Notes: a model not told the origin generated them from the letters alone. A DNA stretch of 64,000 nucleotides from Sutcliffiella deserti (GCF_020037475.1 NZ_JAIQDB010000011.1:1-64000), one strand, 5' to 3'; positions 36,515 to 44,732 are shown, counted from the stretch's first letter. Numbers and translations: made by a program.

Positions 36515-36540
36515 ACGTATATTTCACCCTTAGCATATGT

Positions 36541-36577
36541 ACAAAAAGGCCCTCTCAATTTGAGAAGGCCTTTTGTA
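36541..36577. terminator. Bidirectional terminator
   Basis: A stem around AAAAGGCC-C-TCTCA / TGAGA-A-GGCCTTTT with one internal mismatch and a short loop, with A and T runs outside. It lies between convergent genes (unknown membrane protein and SDR). Confidence 0.88.
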
Positions 36578-36583
36578 TTTTCA

Positions 36584-37462
36584 CTATCCGTTTACAACTG
36601 TACCGCCATTTACGTGAATCATTTGTCCTGAAACATAGGAAGAATCATTTGATGCCAAGTAAACATAGGCTGGTGCCAGTTCTGCCGGTTGACCAGGACG
36701 GCCCATTGGCGAATCGGTACCGAACTCTTCCACACTTTCCTCAGGGAAGGAGCTAGGAATTAGCGGTGTCCAGATTGGACCAGGTGCTACTCCATTTATG
36801 CGAATTCCACTGCCTGCCATATTCACTGATAGGGAACGGGTTAACGCTACAATCGCTCCTTTTGTAGCAGCATAATCCATCAATACCGGTTGCCCCTTAT
36901 ATGCGACAATTGAAGCAGTATTAATGATTGAGCTGCCTTCTTTCAGGTATGGCATGGCCGCTTGAATAAAATAAAAGTAAGAGAAGATATTGGTCTGGAA
37001 TGTGCGGTGAAGCTGTTCCTCTGAGATGTTCTCAATTTTTTCCTGATAGTGCTGTTCTGCTGCATTATTAACGAGAATATGTAGCTCCCCGAATTCTTCC
37101 ACGGTTTGTTTCACTACATCTGTACAAAAGCTCTTTTCCCCAACATCACCTGGGTAAAGCAAGCATTTTGCTCCATACTTTTCTACTAATCTCTTAGTCT
37201 CCTTTGCATCTTCATGCTCATCTAGATATACTATACTAACGTTTGCCCCTTCTTTCGCAAAAGAAATGGCAACGGCTCGTCCAATACCACTGTCTCCCCC
37301 TGTGATGATGGCATTTTTTCCTTCTAGTTTGCCGCTTCCTTTGTATGAAGGGTCTTCAAATATTGGTTCTGGGTTCATCTTGTTCTCGATTCCTGGTTGC
37401 TTCTCTTGCTCCTGGGCTGGTTGTCCCTCTGTTTGTCTTTGCGTAATTTTATCATCTGACAT
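36584..37462 (-). CDS. SDR family oxidoreductase (general stress type)
   Basis: A 292-residue short-chain dehydrogenase. The cofactor motif GGDSGIGRAVA follows an N-terminal extension of about 50 residues rich in Gln, Glu and Pro; NNAAEQ and the catalytic DYAATKGAIVALTRSL follow. The extension plus SGKLEGKNAIITGGDSGIG is typical of the YhdF/YhxC-like group of general stress proteins; the substrate is unknown. I chose the ATG at 37462, because AAGGAG lies upstream and a GTG at 37474 is too close to it. Confidence 0.88.
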   Translation of the reverse strand: MSDDKITQRQTEGQPAQEQEKQPGIENKMNPEPIFEDPSYKGSGKLEGKNAIITGGDSGIGRAVAISFAKEGANVSIVYLDEHEDAKETKRLVEKYGAKCLLYPGDVGEKSFCTDVVKQTVEEFGELHILVNNAAEQHYQEKIENISEEQLHRTFQTNIFSYFYFIQAAMPYLKEGSSIINTASIVAYKGQPVLMDYAATKGAIVALTRSLSVNMAGSGIRINGVAPGPIWTPLIPSSFPEESVEEFGTDSPMGRPGQPAELAPAYVYLASNDSSYVSGQMIHVNGGTVVNG

Positions 37463-37515
37463 ACCCGAAATCACTCCTTTAAATTTTATGTTTCCCCTTA
37501 GTTGATAGATAGGAA

Positions 37516-37545
37516 GAAGCAGCCACCTTAAGGATTGGCTGCTTC
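37516..37545 (-). terminator. Probable terminator of the KGG-protein gene
   Basis: A 10-bp stem (37516-37525 with 37536-37545, GAAGCAGCCA/TGGCTGCTTC) is followed on the minus strand by TTCCTATC, a weak T-tract. Partial readthrough into the SDR gene is possible. Confidence 0.6.
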
Positions 37546-37581
37546 ATTAAAAAAAGGGAAGTTACTAGTCGTTTGCCTATT

Positions 37582-37848
37582 CTAGTTGTTGTTGGAGTTG
37601 GAACTGTTCGAATTGTTATTTGAGCTATTGGAATTCGAATTGTTCCCTGAGTTGTTTGAGCTGTTGGAATTCGAACCGTTGCTCGAGTTTCTTCCACCTT
37701 TTGCCCCAATTTCCTCAAAATGATCGCTTCCATACTTATCTTTAACCGCTTCTCCGCCTCTTCTTCCTGCTTCTTCACGGCTCATTGTTCCATTGTTGTT
37801 ACTGCTGTTGTTGCTGTTGTTATTGCTACTATTATTGTTGTTTGCCAT
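37582..37848 (-). CDS. KGG-motif stress protein with Asn/Ser-rich tails
   Basis: An 88-residue hydrophilic protein. The central GRRGGEAVKDKYGSDHFEEIGAKGG carries the KGG-type repeat seen in stress proteins such as GsiB. It is flanked by an Asn/Ser tract at the N-terminus (about 2-20) and a longer one at the C-terminus (about 53-88). I chose the ATG at 37848, eight bases after GAGGAG. It lies just downstream of csbD and is probably co-transcribed. The function is likely protective, by family only. Confidence 0.82.
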   Translation of the reverse strand: MANNNNSSNNNSNNSSNNNGTMSREEAGRRGGEAVKDKYGSDHFEEIGAKGGRNSSNGSNSNSSNNSGNNSNSNSSNNNSNSSNSNNN

Positions 37849-37891
37849 GATAACCACTCCTCTTTTAGAATGTTTTAGTTCCTATAAGGTT

Positions 37892-38080
37892 TTAGTTCCA
37901 GCCATCAACTTCTCGTTCTGCTTCTTCTTTTGATTTTCCATATCGCTCTTGAATTTTACCAACTAGCTTGTCACGATCTCCTTCTACTTCTTGAAGATCA
38001 TCGTCTGTGAGATTTCCCCATTTCTGTTTAGCGTCGCCTTTCATTTGGTTCCACTTACCTTTCATGGACGTTTGATTCAT
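37892..38080 (-). CDS. CsbD family stress protein
   Basis: A 62-residue CsbD-family protein (MKGKWNQMKGDAKQKWGNL...EVEGDRDKLVGKIQERYG). The B. subtilis relative is under SigB control, and a SigB-like promoter (GTTTCA-N13-TGGAAT) lies about 60 bases upstream. The molecular function is unknown. Confidence 0.92.
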   Translation of the reverse strand: MNQTSMKGKWNQMKGDAKQKWGNLTDDDLQEVEGDRDKLVGKIQERYGKSKEEAEREVDGWN

Positions 38081-38139
38081 GCAAAATCACCTCCCACAAT
38101 CTATTGTGACTTTCACTATGGCTTGTCACTAATTATTCA

Positions 38140-38164
38140 ATTCCACCTCCACCAGATTTGAAAC
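38140..38164 (-). promoter_or_regulatory. Possible SigB promoter of csbD
   Basis: On the minus strand GTTTCA (38159-38164) and TGGAAT (38140-38145) are separated by 13 bases. The -10 differs at one position from the GGGAAT form of the SigB consensus. It lies 60 bases before the csbD-family gene. Confidence 0.45.
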
Positions 38165-38257
38165 TTCTTTTATAGAAAAAGGGACTATTATAATAGATTT
38201 GTAATCTCCTGTAATTTTATTGTATTTTAAAATTCCATTATCTTTTTTAAAATTTTT

Positions 38258-38283
38258 GTTTAGTATTTCCCAGCGTGGGGAAT
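38258..38283 (+). promoter_or_regulatory. SigB-type promoter of the small membrane protein pair
   Basis: GTTTAG (38258-38263) and GGGAAT (38278-38283) are separated by 14 bases, close to the SigB consensus. It lies about 55 bases before the first small gene. Confidence 0.65.
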
Positions 38284-38337
38284 AACCTTTGGTGTAGACG
38301 TTGAAAATATTATTATGATGCGAAGGAGGAAATTATT

Positions 38338-38484
38338 ATGTTATGGACCATATTTGCAGTACTTATTGTTCTTTGGTTATTAGGTTTCCTAATGGAAATC
38401 GGAGGAGGACTTATTCATATCCTGCTAGTTCTTGCTCTTATTGCTATCGTGTTTAACTTTGTTAAAGGAAGAGGACGAGCCTAA
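38338..38484 (+). CDS. Small membrane protein, lmo0937 family, copy 1
   Basis: A 48-residue protein starting MLWTIFAVLIVLWLLGFLME and ending KGRGRA. Two hydrophobic helices are separated by GGGLIH. It is of the lmo0937-type family of tiny membrane proteins, function unknown. GAAGGAGG lies about nine bases before the ATG. A paralogue follows directly. Confidence 0.85.
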   Translation: MLWTIFAVLIVLWLLGFLMEIGGGLIHILLVLALIAIVFNFVKGRGRA

Positions 38485-38546
38485 CCTTTCAAAAAGAAAA
38501 ATTGAAAGCATAACCAATAGAAAATGATGAATGGAGGGAACCCGCT

Positions 38547-38690
38547 ATGTTATGGACAATATTCGCCGTACTTCTAATATTATGGTTACTTGGATTTTCA
38601 TTTGATATCGCAGGGAACCTAATTCATATCATCCTGGTATTGGCACTGATTGCTTTAGTCTTCAACTTATTTGCCGGTCGTCGAAGGTAG
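38547..38690 (+). CDS. Small membrane protein, lmo0937 family, copy 2
   Basis: A 47-residue paralogue of the preceding gene. The first nine residues (MLWTIFAVL) are the same and the pattern LWLLGF...LIHI.LVLALIA.VFN is shared. ATGGAGGG precedes the ATG. The two genes lie 62 bases apart and probably form one transcript ending at the strong terminator at 38706-38757. Confidence 0.85.
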   Translation: MLWTIFAVLLILWLLGFSFDIAGNLIHIILVLALIALVFNLFAGRRR

Positions 38691-38705
38691 ACGGCCATCA
38701 CTAAT

Positions 38706-38757
38706 AAAAAGCTAGCAAGCTTCAGATAATCTGATGCTTGCTAGCTTTTTTTGGTAA
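38706..38757. terminator. Bidirectional terminator
   Basis: A 15-bp stem (AAAAAGCTAGCAAGC with GCTTGCTAGCTTTTT) enclosing a second small stem (TCAGAT/ATCTGA). T runs lie on both strands. It serves the small membrane-protein genes and convergent ppaC. Confidence 0.92.
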
Positions 38758-38791
38758 CATATGCGGTCGAAGTAGATAAGGTTTGTTCCCC

Positions 38792-39721
38792 TTATTTAGT
38801 TAACACATTCGTAAGTACAGGCACAACCTGCTTTTTACGGGAAACCACACCCTTTAATAGGGCAGTGTTATTTTCAAGTGATACATTATATGCTTTTTCT
38901 ACTGCTGCAGCTTCTTTGCCAAGTGCTAGTGCAACGGAATCGTTCGTTAAAATGTCTGTTACAACAAATACGAACAGGTCTAAGCTTTTTATGTCAATAA
39001 CATTGGAAATCGCAGACTCAAGATCATCTTGCAGCTTAAGTACCTCTGCTGTATCCACTGTATTAACCTGGGCAATTTCCACTTTGTATTCACCCATTTG
39101 GAATTCTTTCGCATCTAAACTTATTAACTGCTCCACTGATTTGTCGCTTAAATCCGCACCAGCCTTCAGCATGTCCAGACCATAGCTTTGTGCATCCACA
39201 CCAGCGATTTCAGCCAGTTCTTTTGCCGCTTGTACATCCTGCTCGGTGCATGTAGGGGACTTGAATAATAAAGAATCGGAAATAATAGCGGATAACATTA
39301 AACCAGCAACAGGCTTGGCAATCTCTACTCCGTTTTCCTTGTATAATTTATTCAAGATCGTTGCCGTGCAACCCACTGGCTCTGCACGATAGTACAAAGG
39401 ATCACTTGTTTCAAAGTTGGCGATACGGTGGTGGTCAATTACTTCAAGCACACGAACCTGATCAATGTCACCTATGCTTTGCTGACGTTCGTTGTGGTCC
39501 ACAAGAATTACTTCTTTCACTTCATTCGCTGCTGTCTCTACTAGACGAGGCACTTCTGCATTGAAATGTTTCAGAGCGTATTCTGTTTCTCCATTCAATT
39601 CTCCTAAACGAACCGGCTCTGCATCCATTCCTAATTGCTTTTTCAATTCTGCATACGCGATGGCCGAACAGATGGAATCCGTGTCCGGGTTTTTATGTCC
39701 TAAAACCAATACTTTTGACAT
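38792..39721 (-). CDS. ppaC: Manganese-dependent inorganic pyrophosphatase PpaC
   Basis: A 309-residue family II inorganic pyrophosphatase of the DHH superfamily. GHKNPDTDS near the N-terminus and VIDHHRI carry metal ligands, and the C-terminal SRKKQVVP includes the phosphate-binding SRKxQ. I chose the ATG at 39721, because AAGGAG lies seven bases upstream and the length equals B. subtilis PpaC. The gene is monocistronic. Confidence 0.96.
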   Translation of the reverse strand: MSKVLVLGHKNPDTDSICSAIAYAELKKQLGMDAEPVRLGELNGETEYALKHFNAEVPRLVETAANEVKEVILVDHNERQQSIGDIDQVRVLEVIDHHRIANFETSDPLYYRAEPVGCTATILNKLYKENGVEIAKPVAGLMLSAIISDSLLFKSPTCTEQDVQAAKELAEIAGVDAQSYGLDMLKAGADLSDKSVEQLISLDAKEFQMGEYKVEIAQVNTVDTAEVLKLQDDLESAISNVIDIKSLDLFVFVVTDILTNDSVALALGKEAAAVEKAYNVSLENNTALLKGVVSRKKQVVPVLTNVLTK

Positions 39722-39979
39722 TTGTATTCTCCTTGTATCGTTAATCATTTTTCATAAGCTACCGACACTTTCACTAGATAGCTTTTCCACTTTAAATTTT
39801 ACCTTAAATGTCTCCTGTTTTCAAAATACTATCTTTGGATTAGAAAGGAATTTCCTGCTATCATTAAGAGCATCTTCATTGCACACAGTTCTTCCATAAA
39901 ATATAGTCTATTATTATTGCTACTATTTTTTTAAAATGACGATAGAACCAATACTCCTATAAATGAGAGAGGTATTACC

Positions 39980-40615
39980 ATGAAGCTAGATTTACCGAAA
40001 ATACCATACGATTTACCCTCAAAAAACTTTCAAGATATTCTTTACGAAGAAGACCCAGAACTTGAAATTTGTGTAATTAATGATTCCCACTTTGCCAATG
40101 AAGAGCTGGTTAGAGCGCGGTTATCTCAAATGGAGGTTAAAAATAGTAAGTTTAACAATACAAATTTTAGTAAGATAGACATTACAGATGTCCTATTTGA
40201 GAATTGCGATTTCTCCAATGTCAATATGAGTAGTTCTTCTATACACAGGACCGTTTTTAAAAATTGTAAACTATTAGGTGTGGACTTTACGGAATCCCGC
40301 TTTAAAAATATTGAATTTGATAATTCTGTACTGAACTTAGCTACATTCGGTAATTCCAAACTAGAAAAAGTAATATTTCAAGAAACTTCATTAGCTAGTT
40401 CAGATTTTTTTGATTGCACATTTAAAAATTTAGAATTTCAAAAATGCAACTTAGACAGAGCTAACTTTGAGAATACCTCCCTCAAAGGAATTGATATTAG
40501 TAGCTCTACTTTTGACTCCCTTACTGTATCTTTGGAAGACCTTAACGGATGTAAGGTATCTACTTTTCAGGCGATTCAATTTGCTTCTTTAATTGGCTTA
40601 GTGATTACTGATTAA
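39980..40615 (+). CDS. Pentapeptide-repeat protein
   Basis: A 211-residue protein made largely of pentapeptide repeats (A/C/S-D/N-L/F-x-x) from about residue 35 to 180, such as FENCDFSNVNM, FKNCKLLGVDF and FQKCNLDRANF. This predicts a right-handed quadrilateral beta-helix. Some relatives (Qnr, MfpA) mimic DNA and protect gyrase, but nothing in the sequence shows that role here. GAGAGG precedes the ATG. Confidence 0.85.
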   Translation: MKLDLPKIPYDLPSKNFQDILYEEDPELEICVINDSHFANEELVRARLSQMEVKNSKFNNTNFSKIDITDVLFENCDFSNVNMSSSSIHRTVFKNCKLLGVDFTESRFKNIEFDNSVLNLATFGNSKLEKVIFQETSLASSDFFDCTFKNLEFQKCNLDRANFENTSLKGIDISSSTFDSLTVSLEDLNGCKVSTFQAIQFASLIGLVITD

Positions 40616-40634
40616 ATCTTACCATTCCAACAAG

Positions 40635-40677
40635 AATAGCAGGCTACTACCCGTTCTGGGATTAGCCTGCTATTTTT
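40635..40677. terminator. Bidirectional terminator
   Basis: A 12-bp stem (AATAGCAGGCTA at 40635-40646 with TAGCCTGCTATT at 40663-40674) followed by TTT on the plus strand. It lies between the convergent pentapeptide and MBL genes. Confidence 0.85.
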
Positions 40678-40695
40678 AAAATAATTTTATAATGT

Positions 40696-41529
40696 CTAGT
40701 TCCCGTCCACATATCGGCCATGGTCAGGAATGGCAATCGTTTCAAACTCCTGTACAAGCTTGTCCAAGGAGGTTTTTAGTAATTCCCCTGCCATTGGGGC
40801 ACCATGACCGGTTGCCGCAACAGATGGATTGAGTGCCTGAAGTTTCTTAACCGATTCCCATGCTTGCCTCCAGTCCGTTGTCAGGTACCTTGGTGGGCCG
40901 CTTATTTCCTGTTCCTGCACGAGGACCTTGTACAGTGATTCTTGTTTTACCGTAACAAAGGCATCCCCCACAAGAAGCATGCCATCTGTTTCTCGGAAAA
41001 GGGAGATATGCCCTGGTGCATGTCCTGGAGTATGAATCCATTTCCATTCAGGTAAAAAAGGAACACTGTGATCTTCAGGAAGTACAGTAACCTTATTTCC
41101 CAAATTTATCGCTTCATTAGGAAACATCATGGAAGATAATTTGGCTACCATGCCACCCTCCACAGTGGAATCAGGTTCAGGGTAATTCTGTTTGCCTGTT
41201 AAATACGGCAGCTCAAGCGGATGTGCATAAACTGGCACATTCCAAAGTTCCACAAGCTCTTCCACTGCCCCGACATGGTCGAAATGTCCATGTGTCAGAA
41301 TGATTGCCTCTGGCTTGCTACCTTCACCATATCGCAACTCCACTAGATCTCTTAAGGTTTCTGCAGATTTTGGCATCCCCGTATCCACCATCACCCATTT
41401 TTTCTCGGGTCCAGGAATTTCCACAAAAAACAGATTAACCACCTGATTGGTGTACATAAAAACGTCTGCTGAAAGTTCTTCTCCTTTTCCAGCCCTCACA
41501 GAGGTTACAGGAATCAGTTTATCCTTCAC
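40696..41529 (-). CDS. Metallo-beta-lactamase fold hydrolase
   Basis: A ~277-residue MBL-fold hydrolase. The metal-binding THGHFDHVG, the later HTPGHAPGHIS and VGDAF carry the two-metal site. The family includes glyoxalase II-like and quorum-quenching enzymes; the substrate here is unknown. I chose the GTG at 41529, eight bases after AAGGAG; an upstream GTG at 41538 is too close to that site. Confidence 0.86.
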   Translation of the reverse strand: MKDKLIPVTSVRAGKGEELSADVFMYTNQVVNLFFVEIPGPEKKWVMVDTGMPKSAETLRDLVELRYGEGSKPEAIILTHGHFDHVGAVEELVELWNVPVYAHPLELPYLTGKQNYPEPDSTVEGGMVAKLSSMMFPNEAINLGNKVTVLPEDHSVPFLPEWKWIHTPGHAPGHISLFRETDGMLLVGDAFVTVKQESLYKVLVQEQEISGPPRYLTTDWRQAWESVKKLQALNPSVAATGHGAPMAGELLKTSLDKLVQEFETIAIPDHGRYVDGN

Positions 41530-41693
41530 TATCTCCACTCCTTTTCATCCTTAATATGGTGTAAAAAAACCAACCATACAAGACCATCCTTTATTTTTCT
41601 ACTTTCCCCATAAAAATCTGAAATAACCATTAAGATTGTTTGTTCCTTATTGGGGTACTTAAAAGATATGTGACTTTAATAGGAGGTAGAAAC

Positions 41694-43019
41694 ATGACGA
41701 TATTACGTAGAAAAATACCGAAATTCACGAAATCTTTCTGGAGAGAGGAACATAACCTTCCATCCTTCTCCCCACTTTCTGAAAACCTTGCTACAGATAT
41801 CACAATAGTCGGTGCTGGTATCACCGGCATCACTATCGCTTATCTGCTTGCAAAGGAAGGAATTAAAGTCGTTCTTATTGATGCCGGTAAAATTATTGAT
41901 GGCACCACCGGTTACACCACGGCAAAAATTTCTTCCCAGCATGGACTGATCTATGATGAACTGATTAAAAATATTGGGTTGGAGCGAGCCCGACTATACT
42001 ACGAATCCAACGAAGACGCTCTTGCCTTCATCCGTCAAACGGTGGACGAACTTGGCATCGACTGCGATCTTACAAACCAGGACTCTTATGTCTACTCCAC
42101 GAGTAAGTCATCAAAAGTAAAGGTGGAAAAGGAAGCGGATGCTTATAAAAGTCTGGGGTTAGATGGCGGTCTTGCTTCATCCGAAGAAGTGCAGCTGCCT
42201 TTTGAATGGGAAAATGCCATCGTAATGAGAAATCAAGCCCAGTTTCATCCTGTAAAATACCTTTCTGGTCTTGTGAGCGAAATTCAAAAGCACGGTGGCC
42301 AAATTTTCGAAGATACAAGAGCCGGCGATATTAACCGCAAAGGGGAAATGCAAGAAGTTATAACTACAGAAGGACACCATATTCAATGTAACCAGGTGAT
42401 TGTAAGCTCCCACTTTCCATTTAATGATTTCGAGGGCTTGTATTTTTCACGCCTGCATATCGAGCGGTCCTACTCTATTGCGGCAAGGGTACAGTCTCCT
42501 ATTCCAGATGGAATGTATTTGAGCGCAGATTCTCCCTCCCGCTCCTTACGATCCGCATTGGGACTTAATGGTGAAAAGCTACTTCTTATTGGTGGGGAAG
42601 GTCACCCTACTGGACAAAGCCACGGCGAAACAATAGAAAATTATGAAAAGCTTGCAGACTTCGGATTGCAACATTTCAATCTCGAGGAAATCTCCTATCA
42701 TTGGTCTGCCCAGGATATCATCACACTGGATAAGATACCGTACATCGGTGCAATAAGTTCGGACGAAGAAAACGTCCTTGTTGCAACCGGTTTTGCGAAA
42801 TGGGGGATGACAAATGGCACTACTGCTGCACTTCTTTTAAAAGACCGGATACTTCAGAAGGAAAATCCGTACCATGACCTATTCGATCCAAGCAGAAGCG
42901 AGCTAACCACCTCAGGTATAAAAAGCTTTGTTAAGGAAAACGCAGATGTTGCCAAAGAGTTTGTAAAAGGAAAGGTCAAGCGGAAGGAAAAAGAACTAAA
43001 AGACTTGGACAGCGATTAA
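41694..43019 (+). CDS. FAD-dependent oxidoreductase, YhfW-like, lacking its Rieske tail
   Basis: A 441-residue FAD oxidoreductase (DAO fold) with the dinucleotide motif VGAGITGITIAYLLAKEG near residue 38. AGGAGG precedes the ATG at 41694. Homologues such as B. subtilis YhfW are single ~500-residue proteins ending in a Rieske [2Fe-2S] domain. Here a TAA at 43017-43019 ends the ORF, and the Rieske sequence continues in the same frame immediately after it (GGA GCA CTG GTT AAG GTG). So this is a split gene, a nonsense mutation, or a sequencing error. Confidence 0.85.
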   Translation: MTILRRKIPKFTKSFWREEHNLPSFSPLSENLATDITIVGAGITGITIAYLLAKEGIKVVLIDAGKIIDGTTGYTTAKISSQHGLIYDELIKNIGLERARLYYESNEDALAFIRQTVDELGIDCDLTNQDSYVYSTSKSSKVKVEKEADAYKSLGLDGGLASSEEVQLPFEWENAIVMRNQAQFHPVKYLSGLVSEIQKHGGQIFEDTRAGDINRKGEMQEVITTEGHHIQCNQVIVSSHFPFNDFEGLYFSRLHIERSYSIAARVQSPIPDGMYLSADSPSRSLRSALGLNGEKLLLIGGEGHPTGQSHGETIENYEKLADFGLQHFNLEEISYHWSAQDIITLDKIPYIGAISSDEENVLVATGFAKWGMTNGTTAALLLKDRILQKENPYHDLFDPSRSELTTSGIKSFVKENADVAKEFVKGKVKRKEKELKDLDSD

Positions 43020-43034
43020 GGAGCACTGGTTAAG

Positions 43035-43253
43035 GTGGACGGAAATAAGGTTGGTGCCTATAAGGATGAAAGCGGCCGGTACCATCTGGTTCATCCTACC
43101 TGTACCCACATGGGTTGCGACGTGGAATGGAATGATGCAGAGCGCACATGGGATTGCCCTTGTCATGCTTCAAGATTCTCGTATAAAGGCGACGTGTTGG
43201 AGGGGCCTGCGGTGAAACCGTTAAAGCCTGCGAAGGATAGTGATAGAAAATAG
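43035..43253 (+). CDS. Rieske [2Fe-2S] domain, separated from FAD oxidoreductase
   Basis: A 72-residue Rieske domain with the cluster motifs CTHMGC and CPCHASRF. It is in the same reading frame as the preceding FAD oxidoreductase, and normally forms its C-terminus. If translated separately it would start at the GTG at 43035, with AAGGAG (43018-43023, overlapping the upstream stop codon) 11 bases before it. Reinitiation is possible but unproven. It could equally be the remnant of a broken gene. Confidence 0.75.
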   Translation: MDGNKVGAYKDESGRYHLVHPTCTHMGCDVEWNDAERTWDCPCHASRFSYKGDVLEGPAVKPLKPAKDSDRK

Positions 43254-43425
43254 TTTTTGCATATAGCTGCTTTTTTGGTTCCATTAGGTGTAATGGAACC
43301 ATAGGGCGGTTTTTTTGAAGTTTGGAAATAGGGATCTTGAGGTGCCGGTGCACGCGGATGGGGCAGGTTTATAAGTAAGGTAGGGAGATGGATGAAGATT
43401 GGCAGTTGGAAGACGGGTAACTCTA
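43254..43425. other. Spacer after the Rieske domain, nothing recognised
   Basis: Noncoding by inspection. There is a short GGTTCCATTAGGTGTAATGG-type imperfect palindrome near 43278, with T-rich sequence after it; it might act as a weak terminator for the FAD/Rieske unit. Confidence 0.4.
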
Positions 43426-43552
43426 AGGTGTTAGATGAATCCGTATGGTTGTTAGATGAACTCGGAAAGGTGTTAGGTGAAATCGAATTGGTGTTAGATG
43501 AACAGCCCTATGTTGTTAGATGATTCCAGAAAAGTTGTTAGATGCATCTCAA
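43426..43552. repeat. Six phased GTTAGATGAA repeats
   Basis: The core GTTAGATGAA (with variants) begins at 43430, 43451, 43472, 43493, 43515 and 43537, that is every 21 or 22 bases, about two turns of B-DNA. The sequence between the cores is not conserved. No ORF with a ribosome binding site runs through it. Confidence 0.85.
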
Positions 43553-43765
43553 AAAACAGGTAGAACGGTCCCTAACTACCACCTTTTCATCGCTAGAGAG
43601 GGGCAAGCTGCTCTATTTTGCCTCCTATTACAATAATAAACCTGATTTCCTATTAAAAAAAAGGCTATTTTCGTATATTTTGCTCCATTTGCGGAGGCTT
43701 TTATGACCCGTAACCATCGTTCATGCCGTAACTCGATGGCCCCATACAATTCTTAACAACAAAAA
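43553..43765. other. Spacer, nothing recognised
   Basis: AT-rich DNA without an ORF, repeat or hairpin that I can support. Confidence 0.4.
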
Positions 43766-43839
43766 ATGCCCCACCGGCCAACCATCAGCCAGGGGACACG
43801 CTTTTTTCTCATTTTTTTACTTTTGGGGCCTGGCCCCAA
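43766..43839. terminator. Hairpins downstream of the YflT-type gene
   Basis: Two hairpins: GCCCC...GGGG with an inner GGC/GCC (about 43767-43797, followed by CTTTTTT on the plus strand), and the palindrome TTGGGGCC-T-GGCCCCAA (43823-43839). They may terminate the yflT-like gene. The second belongs to the GGGGCC hairpin family also seen at 32629 and near 11475. Confidence 0.5.
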
Positions 43840-43874
43840 TTACCAATTTCATCCACCATCCACCCACTCACTCA

Positions 43875-44558
43875 TTAAAACTTATGAAGGTCTGCTTTTT
43901 TTCGCGGCTCTTCTGTATAGGATGGCGCTCCGTCGATTACGTTTTTGTGGGTATCGTTTCTATCATTGTTTACATTAACAGATGGATCTTGGTTCTGTTG
44001 TGACAGATGGTCCAGTGTTTCTTTATGAAGAGGTTGATTACGTTCTTCTTTAGGTTCTACGTTACTTCCCGATTGGACAGTTTTCGATTCTTCGTCAATG
44101 CCGGTGAATGGGTTGCTTTCTTTTGTTGATTCCACTTCCTCTGCAGTGTAGGAATTGCCTCCGAGGGTATCCTCATCTGCTTGTGAAGTGGTGACGATGG
44201 TTGTATTGTTTTGTGTTACATCATCTACTAGAACGACGATTCTACCATTTTCGATATCGGTAGCATACATAGGTGCTTCTCTATCAGATACTCCTAGTTC
44301 AAGCAGTCTATTTCCAACACCTTCAGGCGAGAGTGCTTCGTCCGGTAATAGAGAATGCTTGATTTTATCGACTACAGAATCGTCGTCCTTCATGCTGATT
44401 TTCTCTACATGGGTTTCTTTTGGAAACGACGAGGTGATATGCTTTCCTTGTGCAACAACATAAATTTCATGTTCTTTATATCCTTGAACGATTAAACCTT
44501 CTACTACACTTTTCGTCTGTAATTCAGAGTCGTATACACCAAATACATTTTTACTCAT
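43875..44558 (-). CDS. General stress protein, YflT domain
   Basis: A 227-residue protein whose first ~100 residues (MSKNVFGVYDSELQTKSVVEGLIVQGYKE...VDKIKHSLL) match the heat-induced stress protein YflT/GSP17M domain. The remainder is a hydrophilic, low-complexity tail rich in Thr, Glu, Asn and Lys. B. subtilis YflT is in the SigB regulon; I found no clear SigB promoter here. AAGGAGG precedes the ATG. A repeat element starts 35 bases upstream. Confidence 0.82.
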   Translation of the reverse strand: MSKNVFGVYDSELQTKSVVEGLIVQGYKEHEIYVVAQGKHITSSFPKETHVEKISMKDDDSVVDKIKHSLLPDEALSPEGVGNRLLELGVSDREAPMYATDIENGRIVVLVDDVTQNNTTIVTTSQADEDTLGGNSYTAEEVESTKESNPFTGIDEESKTVQSGSNVEPKEERNQPLHKETLDHLSQQNQDPSVNVNNDRNDTHKNVIDGAPSYTEEPRKKADLHKF

Positions 44559-44592
44559 CTATGTTGCCTCCTTGGAATGTTGTTTTCTTTAG

Positions 44593-44732
44593 GCTGTTTT
44601 CGCATTGATTGTTGCTTTTACGTAAGTTGGTACCACTCGTACTCTTTTCCTGTTAAATTAAGAAATTATGCTTGATTTAGAGTGAACAGGATTTTTTACG
44701 GGTTTTTAGCAACAATCTTTTAGAAAAGAGCC
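44593..44732. repeat. GGCT..GATTGTTGC repeat element, full copy
   Basis: Inverted ends GGCTGTTTTCGCATTGATTG... and ...CAATCTTTTAGAAAAGAGCC enclose about 90 bases. The ends match each other as GGCTnTTTTC-n5-GATTGTTGC. Related copies at 22614-22749 and 58308-58377. No transposase, so MITE-like if mobile. Confidence 0.8.

Noticed and set aside
37479..37778. 99-codon ORF overlapping the KGG protein gene
   Set aside because: It is an alternative frame of the Asn/Ser-rich repeats (reads as Thr/Ile/Arg) and has no family resemblance.
41630..41660. A SigB promoter before the FAD oxidoreductase gene (GTTTGT ... GGGTAC)
   Set aside because: The spacing between the two boxes is only nine bases, too short for SigB.
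43426..43552. A CRISPR-like array
   Set aside because: Units are only about 10 conserved bases with 11-12-base spacers, far too short for a CRISPR array, and no cas genes are near.
44593..44732. An insertion sequence
   Set aside because: It has inverted ends but only 140 bp and no transposase; I therefore list it as a repeat element.
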